In this document: positions 1 through 10,806 of the stretch, in pieces | Layout: each line of letters opens with the position of its first letter | Position numbering within the stretch: the first letter of the stretch is position 1 | Source of the DNA: AP-15 sp963814805 | Lineage (GTDB): Bacteria > Pseudomonadota > Alphaproteobacteria > ATCC43930 > CGMCC-115725 | Direction: 5' to 3' | Assembly (NCBI GenBank): GCA_963814805.1 | Contig: CAWFER010000007.1 | Coordinates: forward strand, 1 to 64,000 | Length of the DNA: 64,000 nt | Position numbers and translations under genes: made by a program | The notes under the pieces: generated by a model | The model's input: the letters and a program-made list of their open reading frames with translations, nothing else | Told to the model about the DNA's origin: nothing | Database searches by the model: none

Positions 1-1
1 G

Positions 2-1152
2 CTACAGGTCGAGCACACCGTCACCGAGGCGGTGAGCGGGCTCGATCTGGTCGAGTGGCAATTGCGGGTCGCCGCCGGCGAGCATCTGCCGCTGCGCCAG
101 CAGGATCTGGCGGCCAGCGGCCATGCCATCGAGGCGCGGCTTTATGCCGAGGATCCCGAACGCGATTTTCTGCCGCAGACGGGCGTGCTGCACGGATTGC
201 GGCTGCCGCCGGCCGAATTGGCGCGGGTCGATGCCGGGGTGCGGCAGGGCGACCGGGTGAGCGCCCTTTACGACCCGCTGATCGCCAAGATCATCGTCTG
301 GGGCGAGGATCGGCCGGCGGCGATCCGGCGCTTGCGCCGGGCGCTGGCCGAGACGGCGGTGCTCGGATTGCGCACCAATCTGGGATTTCTCGCCCGGCTC
401 GCGGCGGAGCCCGATTTTATTACCGGCGCCCTCGATACCGGCTTTATCGAGCGCCATCGCGCGGCGCTGACGCCGCCGCGCCGACCGGTCCCCGACACCG
501 CACTCGCTGCCGCGGCTTTGTCCCGCCTCGGCGCCCGCGCGGCGGCGGCTGGTGCTGCGGCGCTGGGTTCGGGCAACCCCTATTCGCCGTGGGCCGGCAC
601 TGATGGCTGGCGGCTCGACCGGGCATCCGAACAGGATATCGTGTTTCGCGACAGCGCCAAGCCTGGGGCCGAGCCTCGGATCGTGGCGGCGACCGCGCGC
701 GTCGGCGGCTGGCTGCTGCAAATCGGCCAGCGGACCATCGCCGCCAGCGCCGAAATGCGGCCCGACGGCGCGCTGGGCCTGGTGCTCGACGGCCGACGCA
801 GCCGGATCATCGTGCTCGAGCACGGCGCCGAGGCCGTGGTGTCGAGCGACGGCGAAAGCTGGCGTCTGGTCCAATGGAGACCCTGGCGGCGCCGATCGAC
901 GACGACCCGGCAGGCGGAAGGCTGACGGCGCCGATGCCGGGACGGGTGACCCGGCTTCTGATCGAGCCCGGCAGCCTGGTGCGGCGCGGCCAGCCGCTGC
1001 TGACGATCGAGGCGATGAAGATGGAGCACACGATCCTCGCCCCCGCCGACGGCCGGGTCGAGCGGGTGCGCTTTGCCATCGGCGACATGGTCGAGGAAGG
1101 GGCCGAGCTGATCGTTCTTGCCGCGGACCCGCCCGAGGGGCGGAAGCACTGA
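2..1152 (+). CDS. mccA: Biotin-dependent acyl-CoA carboxylase alpha subunit, probably 3-methylcrotonyl-CoA carboxylase (5' truncated, frameshifted)
   Basis: The window opens inside this gene, reading LQVEHTVTEAVSGLDLVEW from base 2. This is the end of an ATP-grasp biotin carboxylase domain (VEHTVTE motif), followed by the carboxylase C-terminal region (ARLYAEDPERDFLP) and a linker. A C-terminal biotinyl domain has the biotin attachment motif EAMKMEHT near base 1010, so the lysine that is biotinylated is present. Such subunits carboxylate biotin with ATP and bicarbonate; the partner beta subunit then carboxylates the acyl-CoA. The frame changes between about 860 and 890 (net +2 or -1), so the biotinyl domain is in another frame from the rest. 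Methylcrotonyl-CoA carboxylase in leucine breakdown is the best guess from the TAPMPG-type biotinyl domain; propionyl- or geranyl-CoA carboxylase is possible. Confidence 0.8.
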
Positions 1153-1169
1153 CCGGGCTCGGCCTGCGC

Positions 1170-1579
1170 ATGGCGCTCCATCTGCTCAAGCTCGCGGTCG
1201 GCATCGCCGACATCGACGATCTCGTCCGGGTGCGGGCGGCGCGCGCGGCCGAGCGCGGCGGCGACTGGGTCTATACCCGAAATCACCCGCGCCGGGCGGC
1301 CGAGGTGCTCGCCGGCGGCTCGATCTACTGGGTGATCCGCGGCCAGATCCAGGTACGCCGAGGGTCGCCGGGTTTCGCCGCGAACGGGACGCCGATGGCC
1401 GCCGCTATTGCCTGATCGAGGTCGATGGCCGGCTGGCGCCAACCCTGTCGCGGCCCTGGCGGCCGTTTCAGGGGTGGCGCTATTTGTTGCCCGAGGATGC
1501 GCCGCCCGACCGCGCGCAGGACGGGGCGCCGCCGCCCGAGCGGATGCTGGCCGAATTGCGCGCGCTGGGCCTGCTCTGA
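1170..1579 (+). CDS. DUF1489 family protein (frameshifted)
   Basis: Starts at ATG 1170 with MALHLLKLAVGI, the usual opening of DUF1489 proteins, and ends with the typical tail FQGWRYLLPEDAPPD. The family is about 140 residues long, almost confined to Alphaproteobacteria, and has no known function. The first 60 residues (through the GGSIYWVIRGQIQ segment) and the last 60 (from DADGRRYC) are in different frames; the switch (net +2 or -1) lies between about 1350 and 1390. It starts 17 bases after the carboxylase stop codon, so it is probably cotranscribed with it. Confidence 0.75.
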
Positions 1580-2037
1580 GCTGGCGGCTCGGAAGGGTAG
1601 GGGCTTTTTTTGGCGCCTGCTCTGGACAGCGGGGCTGCCGGCTCCCATCTTCGCAGTCCGTCGCGCCCGCCGGGGCAGCGTTTGAGGTCGGGTCCGCCCG
1701 ATGCGAAATCTCTCCGGCGGAAAACCGGCCCAGCGATCGGCAGCGCCAATTCTAATCGGGGTTGACTTGGTTTGTGGGGAGGGGGTATAAGCGCGGCCCT
1801 TGTGGCGGCGTTGCCGGGATTGCGGCGGCGGTTGGCGCGGGGTTGTTGATTGAGATTGTGGAAGATGGGAAGGGATGCGCGGGCGGCGGCGTGGGTATGC
1901 CGGACGTTCGCGCGGATGAGTGAATGTTTGGCGGCCCTTGATTATGGGCACCCCCTGGGGGTTGATGGCGTATGCGGCCTAGGATTTCGGTCTGCGGCTC
2001 GCGGATGCGGTTGGCCTGTTGGGGTGGGCCTGGGATG
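1580..2037. other. Non-coding leader upstream of the rRNA operon
   Basis: About 460 bases without a convincing gene. It holds the best sigma70-type promoter of the window (1762-1791) and then about 250 bases of rRNA leader. I see no clear boxA antitermination element and no good hairpin-plus-T terminator for the upstream carboxylase operon. Confidence 0.5.
1762..1791 (+). promoter_or_regulatory. Probable rRNA operon promoter
   Basis: TTGACT at 1762-1767 and TATAAG at 1786-1791 are separated by 18 bases, matching -35 and -10 hexamers closely. It lies about 250 bases before the 16S gene, a normal leader length, with nothing else between. Confidence 0.6.
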
Positions 2038-3556
<1,519 letters not shown>

Positions 3557-3560
3557 GGAA

Positions 3561-3701
3561 TTCAGGAGCCAGGTGTCAGGAACCAGGGGTCAGGGATCAG
3601 GAGCCGGGAATTGGCGCCTGGGACCCTCCGCTGGAGGCGCCGATCCTGATCTTCCACAAACGTGGGTGGCGTTGCCTGGAACCTGGTTCCAGGCTCCTGA
3701 C
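3561..3701. repeat. Palindromic AGGAACCAGG-type repeat in the 16S-tRNA spacer
   Basis: The left part (3561-3610) is a run of AGGAGCCAGG, AGGAACCAGG and AGGGATCAGG variants. The right part (3675-3701) contains the complement, CTGGAACCTGGTTCCAGG followed by CTCCTGAC. The two arms can fold into a long hairpin whose loop is the unrelated sequence between. The same arms recur at 3892-3929, 4997-5073 and around 5711-6166, so this is a repeat family inside one operon. Confidence 0.7.
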
Positions 3702-3814
3702 GCCTGCAAGTCGCCGCCGCCTGCGCATCCCTTCTCCCGAATGTCGCGCGCCGCCGCCCGCGCTTGGCGATCCTCGATCGGGCCGGCGCGAGCCGGGACC
3801 GGGGTTAGGAACCG

Positions 3815-3891
3815 GGGCTAGTAGCTCAGCTGGTTAGAGCGCGCGCTTGATAAGCGTGAGGTCGGAGGTTCAAATCCTCCCTGGCCCACCA
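3815..3891 (+). tRNA. tRNA-Ile (GAT)
   Basis: The 77-nt cloverleaf has a D-arm GCTCAGCTGGTTAGAGC, anticodon arm CGCTTGATAAGCG with anticodon GAT, T-arm GGAGGTTCAAATCCTCC, and encodes CCA. The acceptor stem GGGCTAG pairs with CTGGCCC through one G-U pair. Its position between 16S and 23S is standard. Confidence 0.95.
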
Positions 3892-3929
3892 TCAGGGATC
3901 AGGGATCAGGATGTTCCTGGCTCCTGACA
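3892..3929. repeat. Short hairpin copy of the AGGAACCAGG-type repeat between the two spacer tRNAs
   Basis: Directly after the CCA of tRNA-Ile, TCAGGGATCAGGGATCAGG is followed by its near complement CCTGGCTCCTGACAG with only a few bases between. It is a minimal version of the repeat seen before tRNA-Ile and in the 23S gene. Confidence 0.6.
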
Positions 3930-3945
3930 GCTGGCCCCTCAAAGG

Positions 3946-4021
3946 GGGGGTGTAGCTCAGTTGGGAGAGCGCCTGCTTTGCAAGCAGGAGGTCATCGGTT
4001 CGATCCCGTTCACCTCCACCA
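3946..4021 (+). tRNA. tRNA-Ala (TGC)
   Basis: The 76-nt cloverleaf has acceptor GGGGGTG/CACCTCC, D-arm GCTCAGTTGGGAGAGC, anticodon arm CCTGCTTTGCAAGCAGG with anticodon TGC, and encodes CCA. The T-stem contains one mismatch. It is the second spacer tRNA of the operon. Confidence 0.95.
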
Positions 4022-4459
4022 GGCCTCTTGCCTCTGGGTTCTGCTCTCTGGGTTCTGCTCTCTGGCAACGACATTCGGAGAAGACGAAGTTTGGTTCCGG
4101 GGCGGCCGCTGGCCGGGCCGGGCGGGTTCTGCTCCCCCTCTCAATGGGGGCGCGGGGCTTGGCCGGGATGGCGGCGGCGCCGGGGCTGGGGTTGATTGAA
4201 GGGTAAAGCGGATTTGCGAATGTGACCGAGGCGGACCGTCTCGGGCGCGGGTGCGAGCCTGCGCTTGAGGCAGTCCGGAAGTGTCTTCATGCGAGGGCCG
4301 CGTCGGGGTGGCCAATTTGCGGAGCGATCCGTCTGTCCAACAGCGGAGCGATCTGTCTGTCCAACAGCGGAGCGATCCGTCTGGCGTTTGCCCCTGTGCG
4401 CGGCGGTGTTCCGGGAAGTGTCGTTGGGCGGGAGACCGTCTGGGGGCGCTTTTTGGATC
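4022..4459. other. tRNA-Ala to 23S spacer with short tandem repeats
   Basis: No gene is supported in these 440 bases. A 14-base period repeat (CTCTGGGTTCTG units) covers 4032-4065 and a 24-base tandem repeat covers 4319-4383. The rest is the processing region before 23S. I did not find a clean boxA. Confidence 0.6.
4319..4383 (+). repeat. 24-bp tandem repeat, about 2.7 copies
   Basis: Units start at 4319, 4343 and 4367 with the core GCGGAGCGATCYGTCTG followed by TCCAACA; the third unit is partial. Copies differ at one C/T position. It lies about 80 bases before the 23S 5' end and could affect leader folding or be neutral slippage. Confidence 0.75.
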
Positions 4460-4996
4460 GAGCGCGAATGAAGGGCATCTGGTGGATGCCTTGGCACTGA
4501 GAGGCGATGAAGGACGCGGCACGCTGCGAAAAGCCCGGGGGAGATGCGAGCGATCGTTGATCCCGGGATCTCCGAATGGGGCAACCCACCTCCAAGGGGC
4601 AACTCTTGCGGGGTATCCCGCGCTGAATTCATAGGCGCGGGAGGCGAACCCGGCGAACTGAAACATCTCAGTAGCCGGAGGAACGGACATCAACCGAGAC
4701 TCCGCGAGTAGTGGCGAGCGAAAGCGGACGAGGCCAGTGGCGGTTGGTTTTGGCACCGGAAGCGTCTGGAAAGGCGGGCCATAGCGGGTGACAGCCCCGT
4801 ACGGGAAACCGAACCGAGCGTCCTCGAGTAGGGCGGGACACGAGCAATCCTGTCTGAAGATGGGGGGACCACCCTCCAAGCCTAAGTACTCCTCAGTGAC
4901 CGATAGTGAACCAGTACCGTGAGGGAAAGGTGAAAAGCACCCCGACGAGGGGAGTGAAACAGTTCCTGAAACCGGATGCCTACAAGCAGTCGGAGC

Positions 4997-5073
4997 TCCA
5001 GGGGTCAGGAACCAGGGACCAGGGACCGGGAAGAAATCTTCCTGAGGCCTGGCTCCTGGTCCCTGGCTCCTGA
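4997..5073. repeat. Hairpin insertion in 23S helix 25 made of the AGGAACCAGG-type repeat
   Basis: The helix 25 loop, normally a short GAGCCCGCAAGG-type sequence, is replaced by a 77-nt inverted repeat: left arm GTCAGGAACCAGGGACCAGG, apical GAAGAAATCTTC, right arm CCTGGCTCCTGGTCCCTGG. The flanks ACAAGCAGTCGGAGC and GTGACGGCGTACC are normal 23S. The arms are the same family as in the spacer and in helix 45, but there is no protein gene here. Confidence 0.75.
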
Positions 5074-5616
5074 GTGACGGCGTACCTTTTGTATAATGGG
5101 TCAGCGAGTTGGTCTTGGCAGCAAGCTTAAGCCGCTAGGCGTAGGCGCAGCGAAAGCAAGTCTTAACTGGGCGTCGCCTCCGGGAAACCGGAGCACAGTT
5201 GCCGGGATCAGACCCGAAACCGGGTGATCTAGCCATGGGCAGGTTGAAGGTGCGGTAACACGCACTGGAGGACCGAACCCACTACTGTTGCAAAAGTAGG
5301 GGATGACTTGTGGTTAGGGGTGAAAGGCCAATCAAACCCGGAAATAGCTGGTTCTCCGCGAAATCTATTGAGGTAGAGCGTCGATTGCTCGCCGCCGGGG
5401 GTAGAGCGCTGGATGGGCTAGGGGGGCGCGAGCCTTACCAAACCCAACCAAACTGCGAATACCGGCGAGCGGAGATCGGCAGCCAGACGGCGGGTGCTAA
5501 GGTCCGTCGTCGAGAGGGGAACAGCCCAGACCGCCAGCTAAGGTCCCCCAGTCGTGGCTAAGTGGGAAAGGATGTGGGACGGCCAAGACAACCAGGAGGT
5601 TGGCTCAGAAGCAGCC

Positions 5617-5649
<33 letters not shown>

Positions 5650-5710
5650 TAAATCAAGCCGTCCGGCGCCGAAAATGTAACGGGGCTCAAGCCACGCACC
5701 GAAGCTGCGG

Positions 5711-6166
5711 ATGTCAGGAACCAGGAGCCAGGAACCAGGTTCCAGGAGGGTTCGATGAACGAGCGCACGATACAGCGGGTCGAGGATCTGGAGGTCTTTC
5801 GGCGGGCGTATCGCTTGTCGCTCGAGGTACATCGCGTCAGCCTGGAGTTTCCGCGAATCGAACAATGGGCGCTGGCCGATCAGGTCAGACGGTCCACCAA
5901 GTCGATCTGCGCAAACCTCGCCGAGGGCTTTGCCAAGCAGGGTTATTCTGTGGCGGAGTACCGGCGGTACCTGTTGACCGCGATCGGCAGCAGTGACGAG
6001 ACGCAGCTGTGGCTGCGCTACTGCATCGATCTCGGCGATGTCGAGGAGGTTGTGGGCAGGAAGTGGATCGAGGGCGATGGCGAGGTCAGCCGCATGCTGC
6101 GGGGCCTCCATGCCAGTTGGTCTCGGTCTTCTTGATCCCTGGCTCCTGGCTCCTGGTCCCTGACGT
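5711..6166. mobile_element. 23S rRNA intervening sequence (IVS) in helix 45
   Basis: 23S sequence is normal up to GAAGCTGCGG at 5710 and resumes at GTGGTAGCGGAGCGTTCC near 6165, which corresponds to helix 45. The inserted segment of about 450 nt is bounded by a near-perfect inverted repeat of about 30 bp: GTCAGGAACCAGGAGCCAGG on the left and CCTGGCTCCTGGTCCCTGAC on the right. Between the arms lies a complete gene for an IVS protein (5755-6135). Helix 45 is a known IVS site in proteobacteria and spirochaetes; the stem is a typical RNase III substrate. Confidence 0.9.
5755..6135 (+). CDS. 23S rRNA-intervening sequence protein (four-helix bundle, S23 type)
   Basis: 126 residues, starting at ATG 5755 with a strong AGGAGG ribosome binding site at 5744-5749; that site is formed by the inner end of the left IVS repeat arm. 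The sequence has the family hallmarks: VEDLEVFRRAYRLSLEVHR at the N-terminus, ALADQVRRSTKSICANLAEGF in the middle (written here as ADQVRRSTKSICANLAEGF), and a YRRYLLTAIGSSDE helix, all consistent with the four-helix bundle fold. Members form pentamers; their role is unknown. Translation of an mRNA-like segment inside an rRNA would have to occur on the excised fragment or on the precursor. The reading frame is intact, which suggests selection to keep it. Confidence 0.92.
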   Translation: MNERTIQRVEDLEVFRRAYRLSLEVHRVSLEFPRIEQWALADQVRRSTKSICANLAEGFAKQGYSVAEYRRYLLTAIGSSDETQLWLRYCIDLGDVEEVVGRKWIEGDGEVSRMLRGLHASWSRSS

Positions 6167-6736
6167 GGTAGCGGAGCGTTCCGTAGGCCGGCGAAGCAGA
6201 GGCGCGAGCGTCTGTGGAGGCATCGGAAGTGCGAATGCTGACATGAGTAGCGTAAATGCGGGTGAGAACCCCGCACGCCGAAAGTCCAAGGGTTCCTGCG
6301 CAAGGTCAATCCGCGCAGGGTTAGCCGGGCCCCTAAGGCGAGGGCGACAGCCGCAGCCGATGGGAAGGGGGTTAATATTCCTCCGCCTGCCGAGCGTGAC
6401 GAAGACCGAACGCCGTTTCTCCTTATTGGATTGGAGGGGCGGCCTCAGGACTTCCGGGAAACAGCGCCGGCGCCATAGACCGTACCCCAAACCGACACTG
6501 GTGGACTGGTAGAGCATACCCAGGCGTGTGAGAGAACGGTGTTGAAGGAACTCGGCAAAATGCCCCCGTAACTTCGGGAGAAGGGGGCCCTGCCTTTGCG
6601 CAAGCAGGGGTGGGGGGCACAGAGGAGGGGGTGGCGACTGTTTACTAAAAACACAGGGCTCTGCGAAGTCGCAAGACGACGTATAGGGTCTGACGCCTGC
6701 CCGGTGCCGGAAGGTTAAGAGGAGGGGTGCAAGCTC

Positions 6737-6833
<97 letters not shown>

Positions 6834-7090
6834 CGACTTCCCCGCTGTCTCCAACACCGGCTCAGCGAAATTGAATTCTCCGTGAAGATGCGGAGTTCCC
6901 GCGGTCAGACGGAAAGACCCCGTGCACCTTTACTACAGCTTTGCAGTGGTGTTAGGGATGGTGTGTGTAGGATAGGCGGGAGCCTTGGAAGCCCTGGCGC
7001 CAGTTGGGGTGGAGGCAACCTTGAAATACCGCTCTCACAATCTCTGGCATCTAACCGCGCTTGGGTGACCCCCGGGCCGGGACCCTGCAT

Positions 7091-7121
<31 letters not shown>

Positions 7122-7269
7122 CAAAGAGTAACGGAGGCGCGCGATGGTGGGCTCAGGCTGGTCGGAAATCAGCTGTCGAGTGCAATGGCACAAGCCCGCC
7201 TGACTGCGAGAGCGACGGCTCGAGCAGAGACGAAAGTCGGCCATAGTGATCCGGTGGTCCCACGTGGAC

Positions 7270-7317
<48 letters not shown>

Positions 7318-7346
7318 GACGCCCAAGAGTCCATATCGACGGCGTC

Positions 7347-7386
<40 letters not shown>

Positions 7387-7387
7387 G

Positions 7388-7431
<44 letters not shown>

Positions 7432-7919
7432 TGAGCTGGGTTTAGAACGTCGTGAGACAGTTCGGTCCCTATCTGCCGTGGGTGTTCGAGACTTGCGAGG
7501 CGCTCTCCCCAGTACGAGAGGACCGGGAGGGACGCACCTCTGGTGGACCGGTTGTGGCGCCCGCCGCAACGCCGGGTAGCTAAGTGCGGATGGGATAACC
7601 GCTGAACGCATCTAAGCGGGAAACCCTCCTCAAAACCAGGTCTCGTCGAGAGCCGTGGAAGACCACCACGTCGATAGGCCGGAGGTGGACGCGGAGCAAT
7701 CCGTGGAGCTGACCGGTACTAATCGCTCGAACCCGCTCGATCCATAATCTTTCTCTTGAGAACGACCGGAATACCGTCCGCGTGCAGCGGCAAGCGCCAA
7801 CGCACCGACCAGACGCTCCCGGCAAGACACTTCCCCTCCCACATTCGCAAATCCCGCCCCGACCCGATCCCCGCCCCGTCCGCAGCGTGGCAAAACCGGG
7901 CGGGGCAAAACCGGGGGGC

Positions 7920-8049
7920 TTGGCCAGCCTGGTGGCCACAGCGAGGGGCAAAACACCCGATCCCATCCCGAACTCGGCCGTGAAAACCCTCAGCGCCGAT
8001 GGTACTGCCGCTCAAGCGGCGGAAGAGCAGGTCGCCGCCAGGCTCGCCA
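7920..8049 (+). rRNA. rrf: 5S ribosomal RNA
   Basis: Core segments ACCCGATCCCATCCCGAACT, CGCCGATGGTACTGC and GCAGGTCGCCGCCAGGCT identify 5S rRNA. The terminal stem is formed by GCCAGCCTGG and CCAGGCTCGCC. It sits about 175 nt after 23S. The 175-base spacer holds no gene that I can support. Ends are approximate. Confidence 0.9.
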
Positions 8050-8086
8050 ATCCCCCCAACCCCAGTCCCAGCAACCAAAACCCCAC

Positions 8087-8163
<77 letters not shown>

Positions 8164-8391
8164 AACCCAAACCCACCCCCATCCTCTAACTTGCTCGAAA
8201 TTGCCAGCCGGCAAACTTGCTGCGAGCATGGCGGTCGTCATCGCTCGCCCGTCTGCCTTACCGACGCCCGATTTCGCCCGACTATTCGACATCGCCGGCG
8301 AACCTCGCGCTTGCCGGCCGCGAGTGCGGATCAACCCGCGTGTCAGGCGGCCTCTGACGCGGCCGGCACGTCGGAGGCGCCGTTCCCGTCA

Positions 8392-9759
8392 ATGTTTCGC
8401 ATTGCCGCTCTGATCAGTGTTTTTGGGGTGCTTGCGGGGGTTGGGGGGTGCGCCGGCTATCACCATCTCCCGCTGCCGGGCGGGGCCGATCTGGCGCCAA
8501 GCCTCGCGGCGCTCGATGTCGCGTTTCCGAACGCCGCCGGCAACGGATCGCGCAAGATCGATGTGGGCCGGCCGCTCGGTCTCGATGAGATCGGCCTCCT
8601 GGTCATTTTGAACAATCCCGACCTCAAGGCCGCCCAGGCCCAAACCGGCGTCGCCGAAGCCAAACTGCTGCGAGCGAGCTTGCTGCCCAACCCATCGGCC
8701 AGCCTCGGATATGGCGCGCTGATCGCCGGCCCCGGCACAACCCCCTCCTATATTGCCTCGCTGTCGCAGGACATCGCCGTCCTCGTCACCTATCAGGCGC
8801 GGGTCGCCGCGGCACGCGCCCAGCTGGGCCAGGTGCGCGCCGATGTAATGTGGCAGGCTTGGCAGATGGCGCAGAAGGCGCGGGTGCTGGCGCTCGACAT
8901 CTATTTTGCCGGTCGGTCGATCGGGCTCGAGCACGATGAGTTCGGCCTCGTGTCGGATGAGCTTCGTCGCGTGCAACAGGCGACCGCGGCCGGCAATCTC
9001 ACGCTTGCAGCGCTATCGCCGCTGCTTGCGGCCGAAGCCGCGGCGGAGCAGGCGCTGGTGACATTGCGCCTCGACCGGCTGAAAGCCTGGCAGGCGCTCG
9101 ACGCCCTGCTCGGCCTGGCGCCGGAGGTGCGCTTCGCCATTGCCGCCCCGGAGATCCGCGCGCTGCCGCCGGGTCTCGGCCGGCTGATCGCAAGCCTGCC
9201 CGAGCGCCGTCCCGATCTGGTGGCGCTGCGGCTCGGCTATCGCGCCTCCGAGGAGGATGTGCGCGCCGCGATTTTGGCGCAATTTCCGGCATTCGTGCTC
9301 GGCGGATCCTGGGGTTCTGACACCACCGGCGTCGTGTCCGCCGGTCCGAACGCCACTTTTGACCTGCCGATCTTCAACCGGAACCAGGGCCAGATCGCCC
9401 AAACTCGCGCCACCCGGATTTTGCTTCAGCAGCAGTACCAAGCCCGCCTCGACAGCGCTGTGGCGAGCATCCGCGGTCTGGCCGCGCAGGCGCAAAAGCT
9501 CGCTGTCGATTTGGACCCCGCCCGTCGGGCCGCCGCCGCCGCTCAGTCGCTCGCCCAAACCGCACGCGCCGCTTACGCCCAGGGCGACCTCGATCAGCGC
9601 AGCTGGACCGATTACGAGACGACGGCCTTGCAGCGAGAACTCGAAGTCGTCGCGCTCGAACGCAACCTCGGCGAGGATCGCATCCTCTTGACCGTCGAGC
9701 TCGGCCTCGGGCTGCCCTATGCGGCAGCTGGGTCGGCCGAGGGCATGCAGTCGCGATGA
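8392..9759 (+). CDS. RND-type outer membrane efflux lipoprotein (TolC/OprM family)
   Basis: 455 residues. I start at ATG 8392 because it gives a lipoprotein signal peptide MFRIAALISVFGVLAGVGGC with a lipobox ending in the cysteine that would be acylated; an in-frame upstream extension to 8191 lacks signal-like features. The body has the two long coiled-coil halves of outer membrane factors, with NNPDLKAAQAQTGVAEAKLL in the first and LPERRPDLVALRLGYRASEE and PTFDLPIFNRNQGQI-like segments in the second. It forms the outer membrane channel of a tripartite pump. Its stop overlaps the next ATG (ATGA at 9756), so the three pump genes form a coupled operon. Confidence 0.88.
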   Translation: MFRIAALISVFGVLAGVGGCAGYHHLPLPGGADLAPSLAALDVAFPNAAGNGSRKIDVGRPLGLDEIGLLVILNNPDLKAAQAQTGVAEAKLLRASLLPNPSASLGYGALIAGPGTTPSYIASLSQDIAVLVTYQARVAAARAQLGQVRADVMWQAWQMAQKARVLALDIYFAGRSIGLEHDEFGLVSDELRRVQQATAAGNLTLAALSPLLAAEAAAEQALVTLRLDRLKAWQALDALLGLAPEVRFAIAAPEIRALPPGLGRLIASLPERRPDLVALRLGYRASEEDVRAAILAQFPAFVLGGSWGSDTTGVVSAGPNATFDLPIFNRNQGQIAQTRATRILLQQQYQARLDSAVASIRGLAAQAQKLAVDLDPARRAAAAAQSLAQTARAAYAQGDLDQRSWTDYETTALQRELEVVALERNLGEDRILLTVELGLGLPYAAAGSAEGMQSR

Positions 9760-10806
9760 TGCGGCGCTTGGTGCTGGCGCTCGCCTGCGGCGCGCTCGCT
9801 TTGGCGCCGGCGCGTCGGACCGCGGCGGCCACCAGCCAACCCAGCGTTTTGGTGCAACTGGCCAAGCTCAAGCCGGGCAGCCTGCCGCAGACCGTCACCG
9901 CCTATGGCACGGTCCAGCCGAGCGCCGCCGCCCGGTTGACGATCATGGCGCCGGTCTCGGCTCTGGTCGATGCGCTCTATGTGCGGGCCGGGGCGGACGT
10001 CGCCAAGGGCGCCGCGCTGCTGCGCCTGGCGCCGAGTTCCGGCGACCGCCGCCGCCTACACCCAGGCGCAATCGGCGCTGCGCGCCGCCAACCAGCTGGT
10101 GACCGGCACGAGCAAGCTGGTCGAGGGGCATCTGGCCACCCGGCAGCAGCTCGCCGACGCTGAGAAATCGCAAGCCGATGCGCGCTCGGCGCTCCTGGCG
10201 CTGCAAGCCCAGGGCGCCGATGGGCCGCACATCCTGCGCGCCCCCTACCCGGCGATCGTCACCGCGCTGTCGATCAGTCCCGGCGCGCTGGTTGCGCTCG
10301 GCTCGGCGCTGCTCGATCTCGCCCGCCCGAACGGCCTGGTTCTGATGGCCGGGGCGGTTCCGGCACAGGCGGCTGAGGTCGCGCCCGGCGATGCGGCGGC
10401 GATCAAGCCGCTCGGCGGGCGCAGCACCTACGGCGGAAAAGTCGTGTCGGCCGCATCCCTGGTCGACCCGGCGAGCGGCCTGGTGCCGATCGAGATCGCG
10501 CTGCCGGCGAACCGGTGGCTGCCCGGCGAGATGGCCGAAGCGACGATCACCATCGGCGAGCTGCGCGGCTGGGTCGTGCCGCGTACCGCGATCCTGGTCG
10601 ACGACACCGGCGCCACCTATGTCGTCCAGGCGGTGAACGGGGCGGCGCGCAAGGCGGCGGTGCGCGTTCTCGGCGCCCAAGACGGCAAAGCGGTGATCGC
10701 AGGGCCGCTCGACGCCACCGCGCCGCTGGTGCTGGCCGGGAACTACCAGCTCGAGAACGGCATGAAGGTGCGGGTCGCTGATCCGAGCGGAGCACCGCCG
10801 AAATGA
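9756..10806 (+). CDS. RND efflux periplasmic adaptor (HlyD/AcrA family, frameshifted)
   Basis: Starts at ATG 9756 within the ATGA overlap; the N-terminus MMRRLVLALACGALALAPA is a signal peptide. It is followed by the first half of a biotinyl-like domain (MAPVSALVDALYVRAGADV), a short helical hairpin (SALRAANQLVTGTSKLVEGH) and beta-barrel segments to ENGMKVRVADPSG. The frame changes by +1 near 10030-10045, within APSPATAAAYTQ. With the shift repaired the protein has about 349 residues. The adaptor bridges the inner membrane pump and the outer membrane channel; the substrate is unknown. Confidence 0.82.

Noticed and set aside
1580..1760. Terminator for the carboxylase-DUF1489 operon
   Set aside because: No stem followed by a T run could be found; GC-rich segments pair only weakly.
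4010..4879. 289-codon minus-strand frame across the spacer and the 23S 5' end
   Set aside because: Lies in rRNA and spacer repeats; no protein family; antisense to functional RNA.
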